Assembly (NCBI GenBank): GCA_020636745.1
Contig: JACJXH010000009.1
Coordinates: 1 to 64,000 of the forward strand
DNA from: Lentimicrobiaceae bacterium
Lineage (GTDB): Bacteria > Bacteroidota > Bacteroidia > Bacteroidales > Lentimicrobiaceae
Length of the DNA: 64,000 nt
Direction of reading: 5' to 3'
A model generated the notes under the pieces. That model saw nothing but the letters and a program-made list of their open reading frames with translations, was not told where the DNA came from and did no database searches. Both the position numbers and the translations under genes were made by a program. This document shows positions 28,187-35,300 of the stretch, piece by piece. Each line of letters begins with the position of its first letter. Position 1 is the stretch's first letter.

Positions 28187-28217
28187 AAAGGTTGTCATAA
28201 TATGGCAACCTTTTTCT
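28187..28217 (+). terminator. Terminator just downstream of tRNA-Met, unit 1
   Basis: A 10-bp stem (AAAGGTTGTC / GGCAACCTTT, one T-G pair), 7-base loop, then T-rich. The same hairpin recurs at 28704 and 29221 in the other units. It ends the tRNA transcript before the nuclease gene. Confidence 0.85.
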
Positions 28218-28358
28218 TTGTGCTTAACTCCGGATAAGACACGAGCTTATTTTTCATTCTAACGGAAATCGGGTTGTTAAATCAAGGAAATCTTTATTAT
28301 TATTATTTTTACGTTTATCAATTAACCCCAACCCAACCTATTGGTGTAACATCAGTAA

Positions 28359-28664
28359 ATGGTTTCATTAAGCGGCCATAAACATACAGAGTATGTTGTA
28401 TATATCTTGTATTCAAGTAGATATAATAAATTCTATATTGGATACACTTCTAACCTTATTGAACGGTATAAATCTCATAATTTTAAGGGAATAAAAGGTT
28501 GGACTACCAGATTTCGCCCTTGGAAAGTTGTTTATGTTGAAGTGTTTGCTGACAAACAATCAGCCCTGAAAAGGGAGCATGATCTCAAAGGGGCGAAAGC
28601 CAGAAAAGACATCATTCAAAAGATTCATAATATTTATCCTGAAGTCGGATTCATATCCGCCTGA
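28359..28664 (+). CDS. GIY-YIG family nuclease, tandem copy 1
   Basis: A 101-residue single-domain protein of the UPF0213/YhbQ-like GIY-YIG group. The core reads Y15-I-L-Y then F-Y26-I-G28, the family's GIY and YIG elements. R36 in LIERYKSH and E73 in ALKREHDLKGAKAR occupy the catalytic Arg and metal-binding Glu positions. The domain ends near residue 90; the last residues PEVGFISA are encoded by a stretch that copies the tRNA-Met anticodon arm (12 of 12 bases), and the stop codon TGA is the loop of a terminal hairpin. No Shine-Dalgarno sequence is seen. Expected to be an active DNA nuclease; target unknown. The tRNA 3' region is an inferred candidate. Confidence 0.9.
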   Translation: MVSLSGHKHTEYVVYILYSSRYNKFYIGYTSNLIERYKSHNFKGIKGWTTRFRPWKVVYVEVFADKQSALKREHDLKGAKARKDIIQKIHNIYPEVGFISA

Positions 28665-28670
28665 GGCGGA
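28644..28670. repeat. tRNA-mimicking end with hairpin, unit 1 right end
   Basis: GTCGGATTCATA (28644-28655) matches tRNA-Met bases 28132-28143 exactly. It is followed by TCCGCCTGAGGCGGA (28656-28670), a perfect 6-bp hairpin with the stop codon TGA as its loop, directly abutting the next 28-base tRNA repeat. CGGA/TCCG inside this stretch can also form an anticodon-like stem. The same sequence ends units 2 and 3. Confidence 0.85.
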
Positions 28671-28698
28671 CACGAGTTCAATTCTCGTCCCCGCTACA
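28671..28698 (+). repeat. 28-bp direct repeat, copy 2
   Basis: Identical to tRNA-Met bases 28154-28181. Junction between units 1 and 2. Confidence 0.95.
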
Positions 28699-28875
28699 AT
28701 ATCAAAGGTTGTCATAATATGGCAACCTTTTTCTTTGTGCTTAACTCCGGATAAGACACGAGCTTATTTTTCATTCTAACGGAAATCGGGTTGTTAAATC
28801 AAGGAAATCTTTATTATTATTATTTTTACGTTTATCAATTAACCCCAACCCAACCTATTGGTGTAACATCAGTAA

Positions 28876-29181
28876 ATGGTTTCATTAAGCGGCCATAAAC
28901 ATACAGAGTATGTTGTATATATCTTGTATTCAAGTAGATATAATAAATTCTATATTGGATACACTTCTAACCTTATTGAACGGTATAAATCTCATAATTT
29001 TAAGGGAATAAAAGGTTGGACTACCAGATTTCGCCCTTGGAAAGTTGTTTATGTTGAAGTGTTTGCTGACAAACAATCAGCCCTGAAAAGGGAGCATGAT
29101 CTCAAAGGGGCGAAAGCCAGAAAAGACATCATTCAAAAGATTCATAATATTTATCCTGAAGTCGGATTCATATCCGCCTGA
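28876..29181 (+). CDS. GIY-YIG family nuclease, tandem copy 2
   Basis: The protein is identical to copy 1 and the surrounding 517-base unit reads the same base for base, so all statements on motifs (Y15, Y26, R36, E73) apply. Such identity means very recent duplication, gene conversion or an assembly duplicate; a selected difference in function between copies is excluded at the sequence level. Preceded by the tRNA 3' fragment and terminator hairpin of unit 2, so transcription must start within the ~140 bases after that hairpin or read through it. Confidence 0.88.
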   Translation: MVSLSGHKHTEYVVYILYSSRYNKFYIGYTSNLIERYKSHNFKGIKGWTTRFRPWKVVYVEVFADKQSALKREHDLKGAKARKDIIQKIHNIYPEVGFISA

Positions 29182-29187
29182 GGCGGA

Positions 29188-29215
29188 CACGAGTTCAATT
29201 CTCGTCCCCGCTACA
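29188..29215 (+). repeat. 28-bp direct repeat, copy 3
   Basis: Identical to tRNA-Met bases 28154-28181. Junction between units 2 and 3. Confidence 0.95.
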
Positions 29216-29392
29216 ATATCAAAGGTTGTCATAATATGGCAACCTTTTTCTTTGTGCTTAACTCCGGATAAGACACGAGCTTATTTTTCATTCTAACGGA
29301 AATCGGGTTGTTAAATCAAGGAAATCTTTATTATTATTATTTTTACGTTTATCAATTAACCCCAACCCAACCTATTGGTGTAACATCAGTAA

Positions 29393-29698
29393 ATGGTTTC
29401 ATTAAGCGGCCATAAACATACAGAGTATGTTGTATATATCTTGTATTCAAGTAGATATAATAAATTCTATATTGGATACACTTCTAACCTTATTGAACGG
29501 TATAAATCTCATAATTTTAAGGGAATAAAAGGTTGGACTACCAGATTTCGCCCTTGGAAAGTTGTTTATGTTGAAGTGTTTGCTGACAAACAATCAGCCC
29601 TGAAAAGGGAGCATGATCTCAAAGGGGCGAAAGCCAGAAAAGACATCATTCAAAAGATTCATAATATTTATCCTGAAGTCGGATTCATATCCGCCTGA
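29393..29698 (+). CDS. GIY-YIG family nuclease, tandem copy 3
   Basis: Identical in protein to copies 1 and 2. It lies in the last unit; after its stop codon comes the terminal hairpin (29690-29704), the fourth tRNA fragment (29705-29732) and then ordinary flanking sequence. If this is the original insertion, the flank starting at 29733 was once directly joined to the tRNA. Confidence 0.88.
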   Translation: MVSLSGHKHTEYVVYILYSSRYNKFYIGYTSNLIERYKSHNFKGIKGWTTRFRPWKVVYVEVFADKQSALKREHDLKGAKARKDIIQKIHNIYPEVGFISA

Positions 29699-29704
29699 GG
29701 CGGA

Positions 29705-29732
29705 CACGAGTTCAATTCTCGTCCCCGCTACA
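29705..29732 (+). repeat. 28-bp direct repeat, copy 4 (right boundary of the array)
   Basis: The closing copy of the tRNA 3' sequence. The base after it (G) differs from that in the units (A), marking the right edge. Confidence 0.95.
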
Positions 29733-29737
29733 GCCAG

Positions 29738-29769
29738 AAAATCCTTACAGAAATGTGAGGATTTTTTTT
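29738..29769 (+). terminator. Terminator beyond the tandem array, probable original tRNA-Met terminator
   Basis: An 11-bp stem (29739-29749 with 29754-29764, one T-G pair), GAAA tetraloop, then a T-run. It begins six bases after the last tRNA fragment, the distance expected for the terminator of a tRNA gene with no insertion. Confidence 0.88.
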
Positions 29770-29889
29770 GCCTGGTGATTCCTGCCTGAAATCTCAGTAT
29801 TTTCGTTCCCTGTTCAGAATCATACAATCACTTACTCGCACCTTAAGTGTGTGATAAGCTGTTATTTTCATTTGTTATTATTTTCCTTT

Positions 29890-31527
29890 ATGATGAAGCA
29901 TTCACCGGTAATTTTTTGTTTTTTCATCCTGCTTATCATTTTTGCCGGATGCGCTGATAATGATATTAAAAAGGCAGAAGACAGTATTAACCAGGCAGAC
30001 CTTGTAAGGCATGTTAAATCGCTTGGTTCTGACGAATTTGCCGGCAGAAAACCTTGTACTGAAGGAGAGGCCAAGACAATGCAATACTTCGAACGAGAGT
30101 TTTTGCGATTGGGGTTGAAGCCTGGCTTTGGTAACAGCTACTTTCAGGAGGTGCCTTTGGTTGAAGTCAGGTGTACGCCCTCTGACCAAATGACTTTTAA
30201 TATTGGTAATCAATGCGTAAATATGAAATACATCAACGATTTTGTGGTGTTTTCAAAGCGTATTAAGGAAAAAACAGAGTTGAACGAAATACCTTTAGTA
30301 TTTGCAGGCTACGGAATCAATGCACCGGAATATACTTGGAATGATTACGCAGGAATAGACGTAAAAAACAAAGTAGTGGTTGTTTTGGTCAACGATCCCG
30401 GGTTTAATAGTGGCGATTCGTCCTTCTTTAAAGGCAATGTTATGACCTATTATGGCAGATGGACCTACAAATATGAAGAAGCAGCCCGACAAGGTGCAAA
30501 GGGTGTCCTTATAATTCATGAAACACCTAAAGCAGGTTATCCCTGGTCGGTTGTGGTAAGCGGAGCAACTACTTCAAAGTTTTATCTTCAATCGCTGAAT
30601 GGAAATGAGGATTGTTGCGAAATTGAAGGTTGGATGACGCAGGATGCCGCTGCCAGACTCTTTCAAAGTGAAAATCTGAACCTGGACACACTCTTGAGCG
30701 CGGCGATGAAAAGAGGTTTCAAAGCTTTTGAAATGAATGCCCGTATAAATGTTTCTATGAAATCTGATTTTGTAAATAAAATTTCTCACAATATCATGGC
30801 TGTTCTTCCCGGGAGTAAACGCCCGGATGAGTGTGTCATTTATTCAGGGCATTGGGATCATTTGGGAATTGGCACTGCGCATAATGGCGATTCAATATAT
30901 AACGGAGCCGTTGACAATGGAACAACAATGGCATGGATGCTGGAAATAGCTGAAGCATTTTCACGTTTAGAACAAAAGCCTGAACGCAGCATTGCCTTTT
31001 TTGCACCCACCTGCGAAGAGCAAGGTTTACTTGGCTCTGCCTGGTATGTTCAACATCCCTCGTTTGCATTGGCAAAAACCGTGGCTAATATTAACAATGA
31101 TTTAATGCTCTTTTATGGGCAGATGAAGGATGTGATGATAACTGGTTACGGGCAGTCAGAACTTGATGAATACCTTATTGAGTTTGCAAAGGAACAGGAC
31201 AGATATATTCTGCCAGATCCAAATCCTGAGACAGGGATGTATTTCAGGGGTGATCAGTTTAGCTTTGCTAAAGTTGGTGTTCCCGGATTATATGCAAGGG
31301 GAAATTGTGATAGTCGCAAGCATGGCAAGGAATGGATGTATTTAAAGGAAAAGGAGTGGCTGGCAAATAATTATCATAAACCAACAGATGAATACAATAC
31401 GAGCTGGGATCTTTCGGGCGTGGAAGAGGATGCCAAACTGCTTTTCAGGGTTGGTCTGAAACTGGCTAATGAGCAGTCATTTCCCGGCTGGAAGGTGGGT
31501 TCGGAATTCAGGAATGTGCAACGATAA
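29890..31527 (+). CDS. M28 family metallopeptidase, lipoprotein, with PA domain
   Basis: A ~545-residue exported zinc peptidase. The start at ATG 29890 or 29893 (MMKHSPVIFCFFIL) gives a lipoprotein signal (IIFAGC); the frame is open 13 codons upstream. A PA-type insert (about 115-260: PLVFAGYGINAPEYTWNDYAG ... GAKGVLIIHE) precedes the peptidase fold. Zinc ligands and catalytic residues follow M28 order: H and D in SGHWDHLG, D in GAVDNGTT, E-E in PTCEEQGLLGS, D in INNDLMLF, and a final H in NYHKPTDEY. Predicted to trim peptides at the cell envelope as an aminopeptidase. Monocistronic. Confidence 0.92.
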   Translation: MMKHSPVIFCFFILLIIFAGCADNDIKKAEDSINQADLVRHVKSLGSDEFAGRKPCTEGEAKTMQYFEREFLRLGLKPGFGNSYFQEVPLVEVRCTPSDQMTFNIGNQCVNMKYINDFVVFSKRIKEKTELNEIPLVFAGYGINAPEYTWNDYAGIDVKNKVVVVLVNDPGFNSGDSSFFKGNVMTYYGRWTYKYEEAARQGAKGVLIIHETPKAGYPWSVVVSGATTSKFYLQSLNGNEDCCEIEGWMTQDAAARLFQSENLNLDTLLSAAMKRGFKAFEMNARINVSMKSDFVNKISHNIMAVLPGSKRPDECVIYSGHWDHLGIGTAHNGDSIYNGAVDNGTTMAWMLEIAEAFSRLEQKPERSIAFFAPTCEEQGLLGSAWYVQHPSFALAKTVANINNDLMLFYGQMKDVMITGYGQSELDEYLIEFAKEQDRYILPDPNPETGMYFRGDQFSFAKVGVPGLYARGNCDSRKHGKEWMYLKEKEWLANNYHKPTDEYNTSWDLSGVEEDAKLLFRVGLKLANEQSFPGWKVGSEFRNVQR

Positions 31528-31567
31528 TTTCAGATTAGTACTCTTATAATTTTGTGCAAACTGTAAT

Positions 31568-32290
31568 TTATTGGCCTGATGATACAATTTTTATATCAGG
31601 ATTACTCTCAAGCGAAGTTTCTATATACTTAAGGTGATTTCTGTTGAGCGAAAACAATACAACCTCATACATGTAGTTTTGATCATTTTGGCTTAAAAAC
31701 CGGATAGCAGGCTCTTCATTAACATTGCTCCACGGGCTGCTGAGAATGCAAGTTCTGATCAGATTTTCTGCGTCAGATTTGCTTGTACTGGCAGGAATGC
31801 TTAATTTAAATATAGGTTTGACAGCTGATTCACTTTTCGAAATTTCTGTAATGACAACATGGCTTATTTTTGAGTACGGAATTCGTAAAAGTTGACCATT
31901 CTCTGTTCTGATTTTAATAAAGGTCGTATGTAAAGAATGGATTGTGCCCTGATAATCTCCGGCTTTAATATGATTTCCCTCTTTAAGGTTGTGCTTTATT
32001 TTGAATATTACTCCGGCAAAAATATCATTGAGCAAATACCAGGAAAGGAAACCGGTTATCAGAAAAACAAATACATAGGTCAATGCCGGATAATATGATT
32101 TTTGTTCAAAAAGAAAGCCTGCTGACCAGAAAATGAAAATAATCCAGGTTATGAATTCGATAGCTGTGAAATAATTGAGCTTGAAATACCAACCTGAATA
32201 ATAATTTGACAAACGTTTAAGCCCCCACTGAAAAGCTTTCAGGAACAAAAGTATGATAACTGCAACTGCAAAAGCGATTAAAATTTTCAT
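31568..32290 (-). CDS. Small MscS-like mechanosensitive channel protein
   Basis: A 240-residue inner-membrane protein with three or four helices in the first 120 residues. These are followed by the MscS beta-domain signature LLNDIFAGVIFKIKHNLKEGNHIKAGDYQGTIHSLHTTFIKIRTENGQLLRIPYSKIS and a short alpha/beta C-terminus. It probably releases solutes under membrane tension. It lies downstream of the giant transporter/ATPase gene on the same strand, so the two may be expressed together and both concern ion or osmotic balance. The TM3 glycine pattern of E. coli MscS is only partly present. Confidence 0.82.
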   Translation of the reverse strand: MKILIAFAVAVIILLFLKAFQWGLKRLSNYYSGWYFKLNYFTAIEFITWIIFIFWSAGFLFEQKSYYPALTYVFVFLITGFLSWYLLNDIFAGVIFKIKHNLKEGNHIKAGDYQGTIHSLHTTFIKIRTENGQLLRIPYSKISHVVITEISKSESAVKPIFKLSIPASTSKSDAENLIRTCILSSPWSNVNEEPAIRFLSQNDQNYMYEVVLFSLNRNHLKYIETSLESNPDIKIVSSGQ

Positions 32291-32322
32291 AAATAATGAT
32301 TTTTGGGTTATTACAGAGGCAA

Positions 32323-35300
32323 TTACAATAAATGCTCAGCTTTGAATACCTTTAAAAGGTGTGGCTCAATATAATGATTAATGACAAAAATATCCTTTTG
32401 TCTTTGCTCAATCAGTCCGGTTCGCCATAATGAATTGATTATTTCATCTGACTTTGCTTCATCAGAATGAAAGATACCAGCAATTCTGTTTCTGGTTAAT
32501 CTTTTATGTATAATAATTTGAACAAGAAGTGTCTTCCAATCATCGTTCATTTCTGAAAGTACCCGTATTTCAGGGATATGAGGTTGTTGAATCAGAATAG
32601 TCTGATCGTTGATTTTTTGAATGTTACTCATCCAGCCCAATAAAGCAGTACCCGGATTTCCTTCTGAATAGTCGAAGTATTTATTAAACAAGCGGGCAGC
32701 CCTTATTTCTGATAGTTGTTCTTCTTCATGGCTGCCAATTTTGAATCTTAGTCCGCTTGATCGGTGCCGGCGCATAATCATTTCCTGTAGATCTCTTGAG
32801 TCAAACGGCATGAGAGGAATTACCTGAATAAATTCATTCTGCAGATTGATAACTTTATTCATCAGGTTGAATGCGTGCGGGTTCGTATTCACAACAAACA
32901 GAACTTTGCTGCTGTATTGGTTAATTGTTTTTGCAATAAATTCAACTGTTTCCCAACCTGACTCTGACCGATTCCACCAGAGCTCGAGGTCGTGAATGAT
33001 TATAGTGCTTTCAGCCGGCAGGTTTTCTATAATTTCTGATAAACTACCCTGTATATTAGTCACTTTTTGCAGTTCATTCAGGAAATCGTTGATTATGCTT
33101 GACCCTTCCTGAAGCGGAAACAGATGGAATGCTTTTTCTTTTCTGAATAATTTGCCGGTTATGTTTCTGCAGAAAGCAGTTTTTCCTGAGTTTTGTTCTC
33201 CAATGATGATAATTCCGCCATAATTACCGGTTTGATATCGTCTTAGTGCGGTTTTAAAAAGTGCTTCATCTTTTTCGCGTTTAATCCAGAAATCTTCATT
33301 GATACTTGACTGGCAACTGAATAAATTACGGTAATACTGAGGAAGCTTGTTGAGTATTTTTTGTTCAGGGCTGACATTTTCAACAAATGCCAGGATTTTT
33401 TGATTGACTGAACTTACATTTTCGTTTTCAATGATTTTCTTTGTGAGCAATATACCTTCGCTTCTTGAATAAAAACCCCAGGCAATAAGATGCGTCATCG
33501 ATTTGCCCATAAAATGCAGGTAGTTACTGAAAGTTTTTCTCACAATTTTGCTTTGATGAGCCCTGATAAACCGGGAATATTCCGAAACGGTCACCGGCAT
33601 TTTATAAACGGAAAGGTGCTCAAAAACTTCATCCAGTGAATGGTGAATGATTTCAGATATCGAGTTTTTTATTTGAATAATAGCCTGCTCCTCTTTTTGA
33701 ATGTTTTTTATGGCGTCAGAAATAACAGGAGCCATCAGGCTGGCCCTGTCTTCGCTGTCAATTTGAATATTATCCAGATTGAAACGGGTCAGGTTTAGCA
33801 GATCCTGAATAACAAAAATGGCGCTTTTTAATTTGGTGGCTTCTTTTTCCAACCGATCGTGCGTATTGCCGATGAATCTTGATTCAATATAAAAGCGCGA
33901 TATTTTCCGCAATGGTACATCTATGGTGTTTAGTTCACTGTTTTTGGTTTCCTGTAAATGGTCATAATACGGAATTGTAAGATTTTCGGGCAACGATTCT
34001 GATAGTTTCACAATTTCTTCACCCAGCCTGTCAAAGTCAACCATAAATGTTACATTTTCATCGAAAGATGAAATACCAAGAGATAATGGTGGAACTAATT
34101 CAGGGTTTGAACCTGATTTCTCAAGATTGAGCCTGATTGTTTGTAAGTCATTTCTGAGGTTGTTGTCGAGCTGCAGACTTATGTTCAGGCTTAAATCATT
34201 GAGTTTGTCCTTGATTCTGCTTTTAAGTGATTGAAGCAGAATATCCATGTAAATCCTGTTAAGCTGATGAAGTGTATCTGTGTGCCATTCGGAGGCAAAT
34301 TGAGCATTTCCGATTTTTAGTTTTTCATAATATTTTCTGTTTCTATGTTTTCTTCTAATTCTGTAATTGATGTCAGCTTTACTCATGTCGTTGCACATAA
34401 GCTGGAGATTCTTACGAAATTCGAACATCAGTCGGTTTCGTGTTAATTCACCGCGTTCCATAATGGCCGATTTCAATTGTTCTGCTTTAAGTGCATTTTC
34501 TTTTTCACTTGTTTTTATGATGTTTGCAATTTCTTCAGTTGAAAAAGGTTTGGCTAGAAGAGATTCAAGCATATGGTCAATTGTAATAATGTATGTCTTT
34601 CCGGCAGAAAGCTGAGTAAACAAATCTTTCTTAAACTTGTCGAGAAAAGCCGAAAGGAAATAATGGCGGTTGTTTCTTAAATAGTAATTTGCTATTTCAT
34701 AATATCTGATGTTTCCGGGAATGGTTTTACCAGAAAACGGGTGCATAATGCGTTTTCTTAATTTAAACCATCTCATCCTGACGGAATCGTTTGTTTTAAT
34801 TTTTAGTTCCTGTTTGTTGTAAGGGATTTCCAGGTAAAGCGGGTATTTTTGAATGTCATGTTCAAGGCGATCGATGTACCATTCAATACCTTGCCCGAGT
34901 TTTTGTTGAAGAATGTCAAGCCTTATAGAGGCCAATTCAGTAATTATTCTGTTGGTTTTATAGAAATAGTCGTTTTTAAGCCTGATTATTGTTTTGTTTT
35001 TTTTGTAGGAGTTTTCAGTTAAAGCTGGTTTGTTCAGCTGTGCAAATACAGTTAATGAGGCTGATTGTAGTTCTTCTGCCAGCTTCAAAATTTCTGCATA
35101 AACGGGCGCAAAGGTTTTTTCATAAAAAAGAGTGAGTACTTTCTGGCCGTTTATGTCTGTTTTTTCAATGTTTTCATTGATGATGCTATATTTCGACGGA
35201 ATCAGATTCGGAAGTTCTTTGTCGGTTTTATATGTTTGAATATTATTTTCACCGGGAATTATTGTGGCTTCGCGGTAAATATCAAATTCTTCAAAACTAT

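Larger units (their letters stand above)
28154..29732 (+). mobile_element. Three tandem 517-bp GIY-YIG cassettes at the 3' end of tRNA-Met
   Basis: Units 28154-28670, 28671-29187 and 29188-29704 read as identical. Each unit contains: 28 bases identical to the tRNA T-arm, acceptor 3' strand, discriminator and next two bases; a terminator; about 140 AT-rich bases; a 101-codon GIY-YIG gene; and a 15-base hairpin. A fourth copy of the 28-base sequence (29705-29732) closes the array, followed by unrelated DNA with its own terminator. Every junction restores a tRNA 3' end, the arrangement expected for site-specific insertion into a tRNA gene. No integrase or transposase gene is present. The mobile nature is inferred; tandem amplification by recombination between the 28-base repeats would also fit. 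Confidence 0.75.

Noticed and set aside
28579..28779. 66-codon frame overlapping each GIY-YIG gene and the tRNA fragment (also at 29096 and the antisense frame at 29594)
   Set aside because: Out-of-frame shadow of the nuclease gene running through the tRNA fragment and the terminator hairpin; no independent support.
28154..29732. CRISPR-like array (four identical 28-base repeats at regular spacing)
   Set aside because: The intervals are 489 bases, identical to each other and contain a protein gene, and the repeat is the 3' end of a tRNA. No cas genes are present.
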